Of a stretch of DNA of 64,000 nucleotides, positions 35,722-44,633 are shown in pieces (the first letter of the stretch is position 1; every line of letters begins with the position of its first letter). The stretch lies in contig NZ_CABTWO010000005.1 in assembly GCF_902488535.1 (NCBI RefSeq), positions 1 through 64,000 of the forward strand, in the 5' to 3' direction. Origin of the DNA: an uncultured Mobiluncus sp. Lineage in GTDB: Bacteria > Actinomycetota > Actinomycetes > Actinomycetales > Actinomycetaceae. The notes beneath the pieces are model-generated. The model was not told where the DNA came from, did no database searches, and saw only the letters and a list, made by a program, of their open reading frames with translations. The position numbers were made by a program, and so were the translations under genes.

Positions 35722-37098
35722 TCATTGTGGGGGTAAAGTTGGCAAATTTTTCAGGGTCAGGAGGTAGAAACTCACGGACGCGAGCTGCGAAATGATGGAA
35801 ACGGCAACCATCGCGGGGATATTGACGTCATAGAGGGCTCCTATCAGCCAAGACCCGAGGAACCAGGCGATTCCGAAGCCGGTTTCGAAAACGCCGAACC
35901 CGGTGGCGCGACGATTCTTGGGCATAATTTTGGCTACCGCAGCTTTCATGATGCTTTCCTGTGCGCCCATCCCCAGCCCCCACAGAACAATGCCAATGCT
36001 GATGAGCCAAGGGTTTCCGCTCAGGAATACGAATGCTGAAAACGGTGCCGTCAGAAGGGTTGAGACAATGAGCGCCCGCAAGCCAATACGGTCGAACCAG
36101 GTTCCAAAAATGAGCGCTGCGATGGCGTCGACCACCATCGCCCCCGCGTAGAGCAGCGCTAATGCCGCTTTCGGGAATGCCGCAGTTTTCGCGGCATGCA
36201 GAGTAACCAGCGTGAAGTCCGCGAAACCGAAAGCGAACAAGCAGATAGCGGCCATATAGAGGGCAAAAGCTCGGTTGAAACGAAAACCGGGGGTGACAGC
36301 GGAAATGGATGGTAACGCGCTTGTGGGGGCGTCGTTCGTAGAGGTGCCGACGGAAGGGGTGTCGTCGGTCGGGGCGGGCGCACAAGGTTCTCGGGGCGGG
36401 TCAGTCGGGGCGTGGGCGTTTTCCGGTGGGGTAGCGGCCTGGTCAAAATTTTCGGGGTGAGGATAGAAGTGCCAGGCTAGCACGGTGAACGCGATGGTGA
36501 TGAGCGCGGGAATACCCAAGGTGAGAAAGCCGAGGCGGTAAGTTCCGAACAGGTCTTGCGTGCCGATAATCAGACCAACGAGGAACAGCAGCAGAGGACC
36601 CAGGAATGCGCCGAGTTGGTCGAGGAATTCCTGCAGCGCGAAGCCTTTACCAGTACCGATTTCGTCCGCTGCGAAGCTGACCAAGGTGTTTTTCGCGGGT
36701 TTCTTAATGGCTTTGCCCACGCGTTCCAAAACCACCAGGCTGCAGGCAAAAATCCAGCCGTTGTCGGGGACGAGCGCGAGAGCAGGAATGGCCAGCACCT
36801 GGATGGTGTAGCCGAAAATAATCAAACCCCAGTAGTGCTTGGTCTTGTCTGCCCAAAAGCCTGAGAGCAGACGCAACGAGTAGCCGCACAGTTCCCCGAA
36901 ACCCGAGACAAAACCGATGGCTGCTGCCGATGCCCCGGTCAGGTTCAGATACTCACCCAAAACCGAGCGAGCGCCCTCGTGAGTCATATCCGAGAACATG
37001 GACACGATACCCATGAGGACAATAAACGTGAACACTCCGCGCGAAATAGTCCGCGACCAGCGAGGATTGTTTTGTTGCTCCGAATCCGAGGACACCAC
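35722..37098 (-). CDS. MFS transporter with long central loop
   Basis: 458 residues, 12 predicted TM helices. It begins with FIVLMGIVSMFSDMTHEGARSVLGEYL, a known motif of a distinct MFS group annotated only as MFS transporter. Between TM6 and TM7 there is a loop of about 60 residues, unusually rich in Pro, Thr, Ala and Asp (…PPENAHAPTDPPREP…). Such insertions are often species-specific. Two adjacent GTG codons are possible starts. The substrate is unknown. Confidence 0.82.
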   Translation of the reverse strand: MVSSDSEQQNNPRWSRTISRGVFTFIVLMGIVSMFSDMTHEGARSVLGEYLNLTGASAAAIGFVSGFGELCGYSLRLLSGFWADKTKHYWGLIIFGYTIQVLAIPALALVPDNGWIFACSLVVLERVGKAIKKPAKNTLVSFAADEIGTGKGFALQEFLDQLGAFLGPLLLFLVGLIIGTQDLFGTYRLGFLTLGIPALITIAFTVLAWHFYPHPENFDQAATPPENAHAPTDPPREPCAPAPTDDTPSVGTSTNDAPTSALPSISAVTPGFRFNRAFALYMAAICLFAFGFADFTLVTLHAAKTAAFPKAALALLYAGAMVVDAIAALIFGTWFDRIGLRALIVSTLLTAPFSAFVFLSGNPWLISIGIVLWGLGMGAQESIMKAAVAKIMPKNRRATGFGVFETGFGIAWFLGSWLIGALYDVNIPAMVAVSIISQLASVSFYLLTLKNLPTLPPQ

Positions 37099-37165
37099 GG
37101 TTTCTATGCTAGTAGTTCAGGGGTAATCACGCCCATAGGTTAGACGGGCGTTCAGGGTATAGGTT

Positions 37166-37645
37166 TCAAAATAGAGTCAGCAGGTAGCCATCGATTAGGG
37201 CGATGGCAAAGTACATGATAAACGCTCTGATGAAAGCGGAGATGTGCTTTCGTGGGTCCTGGTAGAGAGCGGGTTGGGGGAGCTTTGAGAATCTGATGCG
37301 CGGGGTGTGTCGCCACCACAGCAAATCAATCACAATGAGGTCGAAAACGTTCAAGGTTTGTCCGAGAATCAGCAGGGAGAGGAAATTATGCGTAAAGTTG
37401 CGCTGGTGGATAAATATCCCGAAAACGAATAATATGACTAGGAAAAGGAGAAAATTGGCGGTAAATGTAAGGAAAGGATTCTTTTCCTGGAACCGGTGTT
37501 GGTATTCCGGGATAGTACGAATCCGGCTTTGCACTGCATCTGGGTAAGAGCTGTAGTTCTGTAAGTTTTTAGCATCAGTTCCAGTTCCTAAAATGCAGAG
37601 CATGAACAATACCGCGCACAAAACGGCCGTTTCTATAAACAACAT
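37166..37645 (-). CDS. Small four-TM membrane protein, unknown
   Basis: 159 residues with four hydrophobic segments (AVLCAVLFMLCILGTG, ANFLLFLVILFVFGIFI, FLSLLILGQTLNVFDLIVIDLLWW, FIRAFIMYFAIALIDGYLLTLF). The middle loop has HTPRIRFSKLPQPALYQDPRKH. It resembles small integral proteins of unknown role found in firmicutes and actinobacteria. It is AT-richer than its neighbours and stands alone, which may hint at transfer. No function assigned. Confidence 0.68.
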   Translation of the reverse strand: MLFIETAVLCAVLFMLCILGTGTDAKNLQNYSSYPDAVQSRIRTIPEYQHRFQEKNPFLTFTANFLLFLVILFVFGIFIHQRNFTHNFLSLLILGQTLNVFDLIVIDLLWWRHTPRIRFSKLPQPALYQDPRKHISAFIRAFIMYFAIALIDGYLLTLF

Positions 37646-37700
37646 ACGATTTACTCACAATCAATTTACGGCTTGTCGGGTAGTTGTTTGCGTCTTACAC

Positions 37701-38981
37701 TCACTTGGAGCTAGTTTTGGGTTTCGATGACTGCCTTTCCAGTAATACTAAACACTCCACATGCGAGGTGTGTGGGAACATGTCTACCAGTTTGGCTGCG
37801 GTAATCCGGTAGGAACGCATTCGGCGCAGATCCTCCACCAGGGTTTCCTGGAAGCAGGAGGAATAGATGAGGTGGGGGATACCGGAGTGTTCCAGCCAAG
37901 AGGACAATTCAGACCCGAGCCCGCGCCGCGGCGGGTTCACCACCACCAAATCTGGCGGTATAAGTTTTTGATTAGTAGCCCACTTCGTCGCATCGACGGT
38001 GATGAAATGCGGCCTAGCCACAGCGTCACCGCGGTAGCTCGCAACGGTGTTCTCAACTCCCTGCCCCACCGGGCTAGCCGCAGTCACACCCGCCATTTCT
38101 GCCACGGCCTTCTTCGCGCCATCAATAGCCGGCCCCACGACTTCCACGCCCGTCACCTGCGCAACCCCGGCGGAACTCAGCGCAAAGGCAAATCCGCCCA
38201 CTCCGCAATACAAATCCCAAGCGGTTTCCGGCTGGAGTTCGCGTGCCCAAGTGGCAGCTTGTGTATACATAGCCTGAGATGCGGCGGTATTCGTCTGGAA
38301 AAACGCCCCCGGCGCCAGCCATAAATCCGTGCCGATACCGGGCATATGTATATATTTTTCTTCGGAAAGGATGATTTCCTCCCGGCCTTCAATGACGGTG
38401 GTGTGTTCGGGCTGAATGTTTACCGAAAACACCCGCAGGTGGGGCAACTCGGCCTGAAGCTCGGACCAGGTATTTTCAATCCGATGTAGGGCAGCTTTCG
38501 AACGCAACACCAGACGCACCATCAACTCGCCCGCAGGATTGGCACTGACCAGCACGTATTTCACTTCACCCTTAGCGGTAGCGATGTTATAGGGGCGGGC
38601 ACCGAGGCGCTGCAGCCAAGCCCGAATGGGAGCGAAAGCGGCGCGAATTGCCGGTACATACAGCGGACACGACTGTAAATCGACGCCAGCGGGATGATCC
38701 TTAGTGGGGGCCAGTCCGAGCACAATCGACTTCTTGGAACCCGAAACCACCATTTTTGCCTTATTGCGAAATTCTTTCTGGGGACTGCTGTAGGTTGGCA
38801 GCCAGTCGAAATGTGACTTTGCAGCGGGTGGCTGAGCGGGAATTCGCCGTGAGGAGGGACGGTCCAGAGAGGCCAAAGCTCGGCGTGAGGCCCGTTCCTT
38901 ATCCCGCACCTGCTGGTTGTAGGGCACCCCCATGAGGGGACACGACCGGCAGACCCGCGCCTCAAAGTATTCGCAAAACAT
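37701..38981 (-). CDS. rlmC: 23S rRNA (uracil-5-)-methyltransferase, RlmC-like
   Basis: Start at ATG 38981 (MFCEYFEARVCRSCPLM), since upstream residues are not conserved. 427 residues. N-terminal cysteines C3, C11, C14 and C86-type CPLY build the iron-sulfur site of the RumA/RlmC/RlmD group; there is no TRAM domain, which favours RlmC. The methyltransferase core has DLYCGVGGFAFALSSAG, VVNPPRRGLG, and the catalytic Cys in IYSSCFQETLVEDL. It methylates a uracil in 23S rRNA (U747 in E. coli RlmC). The exact position is inferred. It is divergent from the hydrolase with a 49-base gap. Confidence 0.87.
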   Translation of the reverse strand: MFCEYFEARVCRSCPLMGVPYNQQVRDKERASRRALASLDRPSSRRIPAQPPAAKSHFDWLPTYSSPQKEFRNKAKMVVSGSKKSIVLGLAPTKDHPAGVDLQSCPLYVPAIRAAFAPIRAWLQRLGARPYNIATAKGEVKYVLVSANPAGELMVRLVLRSKAALHRIENTWSELQAELPHLRVFSVNIQPEHTTVIEGREEIILSEEKYIHMPGIGTDLWLAPGAFFQTNTAASQAMYTQAATWARELQPETAWDLYCGVGGFAFALSSAGVAQVTGVEVVGPAIDGAKKAVAEMAGVTAASPVGQGVENTVASYRGDAVARPHFITVDATKWATNQKLIPPDLVVVNPPRRGLGSELSSWLEHSGIPHLIYSSCFQETLVEDLRRMRSYRITAAKLVDMFPHTSHVECLVLLERQSSKPKTSSK

Positions 38982-39030
38982 GTCTTCAAGTCTAAGGCCA
39001 AGCCCGGCAGGTGGCATTAAGCTGAAACAC

Positions 39031-40296
39031 ATGAGTGATGAAGTGAAACTGTTGCCGGGACTGAAACTACGTGAGATTACTTTGCAAGTGCCGCTGGACC
39101 ACCTCAATCCAGCCGCGGGAATGATAGAAATATTCGCACGAGTCGTCACCGGTAAGGACGGGGAAAAGCGACCCTACCTGCTGTTCCTACAAGGCGGACC
39201 CGGACATGAGGCGGCTCGGCCTGCGTTGTACCCCTCGCCGCAGCCGACCTGGCTGCCCCGCGCCCTTGAGGACTATCAGGTCGTTATGCTCGATCAGCGC
39301 GGTACCGGGCGATCCACCCCGGTTTCGGCGGATCCGGATTTCGGCCCACTGGCAGGGCTAACCCCATCGGAGCAGGCGGAGTACCTGACGCACTTGCGTG
39401 CCGATGAGATTGTTCGAGACGCTGAAGCCCTGCGCGATTACCTGGGCGGAAAACGCTGGACGCTGCTGGGGCAGTCGTTCGGGGGTTTCACTTCCGTGCG
39501 CTATCTCAGCTCCCATCCCGAAGGGCTGTCTGGAGCTATCCTGACCGGCGGACTGACGGCCGTGGGGCATCCTATTGAAGATGTTTACGCCGAAACTTGG
39601 CGGATCATGATGGATAAATCCGAAACCTATTATCGCCAGTTCCCCGAGGATCGGGACCGGGTGCGCCAGGTTTATAACCTGGCCCGGGAGGGGAAGATTA
39701 TTACTCCCAACGGCGACAAGGTCGGTGCGGATCGTTGGCGTACCGTAGGGATTGTCTTGGGTGCACAAGGTGGGGGCATGAAGTTGCATGAACTGCTGGA
39801 AAATGATCCGTTCTCGCCGGCATTTCGCCATGATTTAGCTGCGATGCTGCCATTTGAGGGGCGCAATCCGCTCTATGCCATTCTGCACGAGTCTTGTTAC
39901 GCGGACGGAGTGGCAACACGCTGGGCGGCTAGCCGCACTATGCCGAGGGAAGTGAAACGTGACGGGACGCTGTTCGCGGGAGAGCATCTGCCTCGTGAAC
40001 TATTCGATGAATCGTTTGAACTGCGGCCTTTGCGTGAAGCTGCCGACATACTGGCCAATTATGAATGGACGCAACTCTATTCGACTGAACGCCTGGCCAG
40101 CGCAGACGTACCGGTTGCGGCGGCGGCCTACTATGAAGATGCCTACGTGCCGTTGAAGTTCTCGACCGAAACCGCTGGCATCTTAAAAGATTGCCGTCTG
40201 TGGGTCACCAGTGAATATGAACACAACGGTTTGCGTCAAGACGCGCGGGTACTGGATAGGCTAATCGGGCTGCTCAAAGGCCAGATTTTGCAGTAA
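39031..40296 (+). CDS. Alpha/beta hydrolase, proline iminopeptidase (S33) family
   Basis: 421 residues from ATG 39031; the longer frame overlaps the divergent gene. The oxyanion motif is LFLQGGPGHEA, followed by LDQRGTGRSTPV. The nucleophile elbow is GQSFGGFTSVRYLS, with Asp and His (SEYEHNGLRQD) at the C-terminus. The cap domain and DQRGTGRS fit prolyl aminopeptidases that release N-terminal proline. Cytoplasmic, no signal peptide. Specificity beyond the S33 family is uncertain. Confidence 0.87.
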   Translation: MSDEVKLLPGLKLREITLQVPLDHLNPAAGMIEIFARVVTGKDGEKRPYLLFLQGGPGHEAARPALYPSPQPTWLPRALEDYQVVMLDQRGTGRSTPVSADPDFGPLAGLTPSEQAEYLTHLRADEIVRDAEALRDYLGGKRWTLLGQSFGGFTSVRYLSSHPEGLSGAILTGGLTAVGHPIEDVYAETWRIMMDKSETYYRQFPEDRDRVRQVYNLAREGKIITPNGDKVGADRWRTVGIVLGAQGGGMKLHELLENDPFSPAFRHDLAAMLPFEGRNPLYAILHESCYADGVATRWAASRTMPREVKRDGTLFAGEHLPRELFDESFELRPLREAADILANYEWTQLYSTERLASADVPVAAAAYYEDAYVPLKFSTETAGILKDCRLWVTSEYEHNGLRQDARVLDRLIGLLKGQILQ

Positions 40297-40317
40297 ATTA
40301 ATATACAGCAAAGGGTA

Positions 40318-40743
40318 TTATTTTTTCGCGGAGCACTTAGAGCACAACCCTGTCAGCTCCACCGTGTGGCTCAAAGCGGAGAACCCCATTTCCCGGCCCA
40401 TTTCGTTCAGGGTTTCCTCCAGCCCTTTCAGATGGAACTCCTCGGTCTTTCCGCAGCTCCGACACACCAGGTGGTGATGATGTTCGGAACTCTCGCACTC
40501 TCGATACAGAGTAGTGCCATCGGCGGACTTGACTGTGTCCAAGACGCCGTCTTCCGCCAGCGCCGCGAGATTGCGGTAAACAGTCGCCAATCCTACGGGG
40601 GTGCCGTTTAGCTGGAGTTTTGTAAAGATGTCAGCTGCTGATTGAAAATCAGTCATTCCTCTGACCGCGGAAAGTACCGCTTCTAATTGTCGCGTTTTGC
40701 GCTGCCGAGCGGAGCTTTGGGGTGTCGATTTACCTGTGGTCAC
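40318..40743 (-). CDS. zur: Fur-family zinc regulator (Zur)
   Basis: 141 residues. The winged helix is TVYRNLAALAEDGVLDTV, and the Fur core has ECESSEHHHHLVCRSCGK with the CxxC zinc site; a second CxxC is LCSKCSAKK at the end. It is divergent from znuA-znuC-znuB, so a zinc-responsive repressor is much more likely than Fur or PerR. A candidate operator lies in the shared gap. Confidence 0.9.
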   Translation of the reverse strand: MTTGKSTPQSSARQRKTRQLEAVLSAVRGMTDFQSAADIFTKLQLNGTPVGLATVYRNLAALAEDGVLDTVKSADGTTLYRECESSEHHHHLVCRSCGKTEEFHLKGLEETLNEMGREMGFSALSHTVELTGLCSKCSAKK

Positions 40744-40817
40744 TGGTAGTTTCCCTCCCGTTTTCGCGCTCCTAACCTAACATTGTGTCTCGTTTTGACA
40801 GCGTTTTCCAGTTACGT

Positions 40818-40841
40818 GATAATGAGAACGATTCGCAATAA
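40818..40841. promoter_or_regulatory. Candidate Zur operator
   Basis: The divergent gap has GATAATGAGAAC-GATTCGCAATA, similar to the AT-rich ATGA-AA-CG-TT core of actinobacterial Zur boxes, 30-50 bases upstream of znuA. The dyad is imperfect, and the assignment leans on position and on the flanking genes. Confidence 0.5.
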
Positions 40842-40869
40842 GAACAAAACCCGTGAGGGAAAGGAAAAT

Positions 40870-41949
40870 ATGAAGTTGAAAACAGTTGGCGCCCTGTTCG
40901 GCGCCGCCGCACTAGCCGTCAGTATGTCCGCCTGCTCGACCGCAAACGATACCCAAATGAAAGACGCAGCGGGAGACGCTGCTGCGACCAAACCGACGGT
41001 GTACGCCTCTACTGACGTATGGGCTTCCGTGGCAAAAGCCGTGGTGGGGGATAACGCGGACGTGATTACGTCTATCGATCAGCCGAACCTGGATCCGCAT
41101 TCTTATGAAGCCAGCGTGAAAGATAAGAAACTGGTGAACCAAGCCTCCGTGGTAATCGTGAACGGCGGGGGCTACGACGATTGGGCGCTGCAGCTGGCCA
41201 AGTCAGCGGATAAAAAACCGACCGTGCTCAATGCCGTGGAGCTGGCTGGCATCGATTGCGGTGATGCCGAGGGGCATGAGCACGAGGACGGACATGAGCA
41301 CGAGGATGCGCATGAACATGAGGATGCGCACGAACATGAGGATGGGCATGAACATGAGCACGAGCACGAGGGTGAGGAAGCTCACGAACACGAGCACGAA
41401 GGACACCATCACCACCATCATCACCATTGCTCCGTCAATGAGCACGTGTTCTACGATTTGCACGCGGTGAGTGAAGTTGCCAAGGCGGTCGCTAACACGA
41501 TGAGCCAAACTGACGGCAAACACGCCGCAGATTACCAGGACGCCGCAAAAGCATTCCAAGGCAAGTTGGATGAATTGGAATCGCAGGCAGAAGACATTAA
41601 GGCGCGGGGCGAAAAGCATTCACTGGCGACCGAGCCTTTGGCGAACTACCTGTTGGAGGACGCCGGTATCCATGATCTGACTCCCGAAGAATACGTAGAA
41701 CAGTCCGAAACGGAATCCGGGCCCAGTGTGAAGACGCAGGCTGACACCAAGGCCCTGATTACGGAGGGGAAAGTTGATGTGCTGCTGGTTAACTCGCAGA
41801 CCGAAGACCCGGTGTCCCAGGCGCTGCAGGATGCCGCGAAAGCAAAGGGCATTCCGGTGGTGAAGCTGACAGAGACATTGGCGGGGGCCAGCGACTATGT
41901 TAGCTGGATTGCAGCTGCCTTAGACCAGATAGATAAGGCTTTGAAATAA
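40870..41949 (+). CDS. znuA: Zinc-binding lipoprotein ZnuA with extreme His-rich loop
   Basis: The ATG at 40870 starts a lipoprotein signal (ALAVSMSAC, lipidated C22). The substrate-binding protein has LDPHSYEAS, GGGYDDWA and late motifs (TETLAGASDYVSW) of the cluster A-I zinc/manganese family. Residues 135-186 form a His/Glu/Asp repeat array (GHEHEDG, AHEHED units) ending in eight consecutive histidines (179-186) and C187. Such loops bind zinc and help capture or sense it. The native start upstream (40783) is leader sequence. It is the first gene of znuA-C-B. Confidence 0.95.
   Translation: MKLKTVGALFGAAALAVSMSACSTANDTQMKDAAGDAAATKPTVYASTDVWASVAKAVVGDNADVITSIDQPNLDPHSYEASVKDKKLVNQASVVIVNGGGYDDWALQLAKSADKKPTVLNAVELAGIDCGDAEGHEHEDGHEHEDAHEHEDAHEHEDGHEHEHEHEGEEAHEHEHEGHHHHHHHHCSVNEHVFYDLHAVSEVAKAVANTMSQTDGKHAADYQDAAKAFQGKLDELESQAEDIKARGEKHSLATEPLANYLLEDAGIHDLTPEEYVEQSETESGPSVKTQADTKALITEGKVDVLLVNSQTEDPVSQALQDAAKAKGIPVVKLTETLAGASDYVSWIAAALDQIDKALK
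41271..41430. repeat. Tandem repeat coding His-Glu units in znuA
   Basis: Imperfect repeats of CATGAGCACGAGGAC-type 15-24 base units encode the metal-binding loop, followed by CAC/CAT codons for eight histidines. Units differ mainly in one codon, as expected for recent slippage expansion. Confidence 0.85.
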
Positions 41950-41971
41950 TACAGGATTATGGTATTGAACT

Positions 41972-42012
41972 GTCCGGGCTTCAGAATAGAGCGCAGCTCC
42001 TGGAGCCCGGAC
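41972..42012 (+). terminator. Hairpin between znuA and znuC
   Basis: GTCCGGGCT (41972-41980) pairs with AGCCCGGAC (42004-42012); an inner helix GAGC-GCA-GCTC lies within the 23-base loop. No T-tract follows. It may protect the znuA message or partly end it, giving more binding protein than transporter. Confidence 0.5.
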
Positions 42013-42074
42013 GACATCCGTTAAGGTAGATGAAACCAGGAAGTGAACCGGGGGACTGGGGAAGGAAAGGTCAC

Positions 42075-42923
42075 ATGAGCGAAGAACCGCTGTTGGAGAT
42101 GCGGGATCTGGCATTGAAATATGGCACACGGCAGGTATTTTCCGGCTTGAACCTGCGGGTCGAACCGGGACAAGTCGTGGGAATCTTGGGACAAAACGGA
42201 GCCGGGAAAACGACCTTGCTAAAGTCGGTGCTCGGTGACGTGAAACCTGCCGCCGGAACCATTTTTCGGCGAGATTCGGCAACAATTTCTTACCTTCCGC
42301 AACACGGACGTTTCCCGAAATCTGTGCAGATTCGCGGGCGAGACGTGGTGTACCTAGGGCTTGACGGAGCGAAACTGGGGTTCTGGAGTTCGACCGGGGC
42401 GCGGGACAAAGTCGAGCGGGCGATAGACCTGGTCGGCGCACAGAGCTACGCGGACGCGCCGATTAGCGGACTGTCTGGGGGAGAGCTGCAACGCTTACGT
42501 ATCGCGGCAGCCATTGTGCAACGACCCGATTTGCTGCTGGTCGACGAACCGCTGGCGTCTCTCGATCTCAAGCACCAAACCGACATTGTAAAAATTTTTG
42601 GCAATCTGGCGGCGCAGGGCACCGCAATCCTGCTGGTGACTCACGAGTTAAACCCCGTGGAAAAACTGCTGGATACCGTGGTGTATATCGCCCTCGGACG
42701 GGCCGCGGTCGGTTCGGTGTCAGAGGTCATGTCCAGCGAAACATTGTCCGCTTTATATGGTGAGGAAGTCCGTGTCGTCAACTTGGGCGGAACGTATTTC
42801 GTGGTGGGGGCGCAAAGCGGGACCGAATCCGGCTTCGTGGAGGAAGCCCTGCACGGTCACCATCACGCCAGCCATTTTGAATCAGCCGAGTCACCGCACA
42901 ATCCAAAGGAGGCGGGCCACTAA
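42075..42923 (+). CDS. znuC: Zinc ABC transporter ATPase
   Basis: 282 residues from ATG 42075 (the frame to 42030 lies in the leader). Walker A GQNGAGKTTLLKS, signature LSGGELQRLRIAAA, Walker B LLLVDEPLASLD, H-loop THELN. It drives zinc uptake through ZnuB. The C-terminal tail carries a His cluster (HGHHHASHF), as in zinc-binding proteins. Its stop overlaps the znuB start by one base. Confidence 0.95.
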   Translation: MSEEPLLEMRDLALKYGTRQVFSGLNLRVEPGQVVGILGQNGAGKTTLLKSVLGDVKPAAGTIFRRDSATISYLPQHGRFPKSVQIRGRDVVYLGLDGAKLGFWSSTGARDKVERAIDLVGAQSYADAPISGLSGGELQRLRIAAAIVQRPDLLLVDEPLASLDLKHQTDIVKIFGNLAAQGTAILLVTHELNPVEKLLDTVVYIALGRAAVGSVSEVMSSETLSALYGEEVRVVNLGGTYFVVGAQSGTESGFVEEALHGHHHASHFESAESPHNPKEAGH

Positions 42924-43771
42924 TGGATGCCATCATCAACTTCCAGGATTTTTGGCAACTGGTACCGTTGGTTAGGGAATCACTGGTAGCGGCGGCAATC
43001 CTGGCTGTCGTTTCAGGGATTCTAAGCCCGCTGGTACAGCTGCGGGACGCGGCTTTTGCGGTTCACGGAACGTCCGAACTGTCTTTTGCCGGAGCTTCGG
43101 TGGCGCTATTTCTCGGAGCCAGCGTCACCGGCGGAGCCATCGCGGGGTCCATCGTGGCGGCGCTATTGATGTCCGCGACCTACACTCGGCGCTGGGGCAC
43201 GAATGCCCTCATTGGCGTGCTGCTGCCGTTCGGCTTGGGCATCGGGGTGCTGTTCCTGGCGCTTTACAAAGGGCGTTCCGCCAATAAATTCGGCCTGTTG
43301 ACGGGTCAGATTGTGTCCGTGGATGAAAACCAGCTGGCGGTGTTTGCCGTGGTCGGAGCGATGGTTTTGGTTGCTATAGCCCTGTTTGGGCGTCGACTGT
43401 ATTACGCTGCGGTCGATCCGGTGGTGGCGCTGTCCAAAGGGGTTTCCCCACGAGCGATGAACCTATGGTTCATGCTTATCCTCGGTTTGGTCGTGGCGCT
43501 AGCGGTGCAGATGGTGGGGGCGCTGCTGGTATTGTCGCTACTGATTACTCCCGGAGCGGCGGCCGCGCGGGTTTCCGCTAGCCCCTTGAAGCAACACGTC
43601 CTGGCGATTGTCTTTGCGCTTATCGCAGCGGAAGGTGGCATCTTATTGTCGCTGGGCCCCGGCCTTCCCATCAGCCCTTATATCACCACGATTTCTTTCC
43701 TGATATTCCTGATTTGCTGGGCGATTGGTGCCTTGCGCAACCAAACCAACTGGGCGGCTCGTCGTGCATAA
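42923..43771 (+). CDS. znuB: Zinc ABC transporter permease
   Basis: 282 residues with eight or nine TM helices of the ABC-3 family. It contains FAVHGTSELSFAGASVALFLG and GALLVLSLLITPGAAAARVSASP, the latter the coupling-loop region of the family. Translationally coupled to znuC. It works with ZnuA and ZnuC; Zur control is inferred from the divergent regulator. Confidence 0.95.
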   Translation: MDAIINFQDFWQLVPLVRESLVAAAILAVVSGILSPLVQLRDAAFAVHGTSELSFAGASVALFLGASVTGGAIAGSIVAALLMSATYTRRWGTNALIGVLLPFGLGIGVLFLALYKGRSANKFGLLTGQIVSVDENQLAVFAVVGAMVLVAIALFGRRLYYAAVDPVVALSKGVSPRAMNLWFMLILGLVVALAVQMVGALLVLSLLITPGAAAARVSASPLKQHVLAIVFALIAAEGGILLSLGPGLPISPYITTISFLIFLICWAIGALRNQTNWAARRA

Positions 43772-43799
43772 ACATTATCAAAGAACCTATTGAAAGGAA

Positions 43800-44633
43800 T
43801 TACGCGGCAGTGAGGACCGGAGTGTAATCCGGGGCAACGGTCGCGACAGCCACGGAGGCATCACGGAAAGCCTGCACCTGGGCTTGCGCCCAAGCTTGGG
43901 AGGGATGCTTGCCTTCTTGAACCAGCTGCATTTGGTGAATCCAGAACTGGCCTTCCTGCACGCGCTTGCCCCACACCTCGGTTTCGGCCTTTTGGCGTTC
44001 CAGCTTGGCTTTGTGGGCTTCCTGCAGGTGGTTCTTGGCTTCACGAGCCTTTGCTTCGGCTTCGAGTTCGCGATGTTTGCGGGCGGCTTCGAGCGCTTCA
44101 CGGGCCTTTTCTTCGGCCTTGCGCTGTTCGATGCGATCCTTGGCTTCCTTCTCGATCTTAGCCTTGCGTTCTTCGGCTTCCTTGCGTTCCAGCTCGGCTT
44201 CCTTGGCGTGCATCTTGTTTGCGTTATCAGCGGCTTGTATAGCCTTAGATTGCAGCGCCCGAGCCTGTTCCTCATCACCGGCGGCAGCGGCGGCACGAGC
44301 CTGGGAGGCATAGCTCAAAGCCTGGGATTCGTAGGCGCCAGCCATCGTGGAAGCGTGCCGGGCATTGACAGCGGAAGACCCCACCTTACTAAAAGCATTA
44401 ATAGCGTTGCCGTCACGATTAGCCTTCTCTTTAGCGGCGTCGTTTTTCTTCTGGATTTCCCTGGCAATCAGCTGTTCACGGTCAAAACGATCCAGGGCGT
44501 TTAAAAGGTTTTGGCCACTTTGGGTAAGGGTTCCGTGTGCTTTGGCAAAAGAGCGGATGGCAGCGCGTTGCTGCATTCCGGGAGTGAGGTAGTTCCTCAT
44601 CCCGAGCATAGACGTGCCTAGTACGACGCTCAT
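43800..44633 (-). CDS. Coiled-coil protein of unknown function
   Basis: 277 residues, ATG with GGAGGG five bases upstream. The N-terminal part (MSVVLGTSMLGMRNYLTPG) is hydrophobic and glycine-containing, then come Ala-rich helices. Residues about 140-235 form a long Lys/Glu/Ala coiled coil (KEAELERKEAEERKAKIEKE-type repeats, also EAKAREAKNHLQEA). The end is less charged and includes WIHQMQLVQEGKHPSQAWAQAQ. No family is recognised. It converges on znuB and faces away from recA. A scaffold or secreted effector-like helical protein is possible, but unsupported. Confidence 0.7.
   Translation of the reverse strand: MSVVLGTSMLGMRNYLTPGMQQRAAIRSFAKAHGTLTQSGQNLLNALDRFDREQLIAREIQKKNDAAKEKANRDGNAINAFSKVGSSAVNARHASTMAGAYESQALSYASQARAAAAAGDEEQARALQSKAIQAADNANKMHAKEAELERKEAEERKAKIEKEAKDRIEQRKAEEKAREALEAARKHRELEAEAKAREAKNHLQEAHKAKLERQKAETEVWGKRVQEGQFWIHQMQLVQEGKHPSQAWAQAQVQAFRDASVAVATVAPDYTPVLTAA

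Noticed and set aside
41920..42441. 173-codon minus-strand frame over the znuA-znuC gap
   Set aside because: It overlaps znuC and the intergenic hairpin; no start signal or homology.
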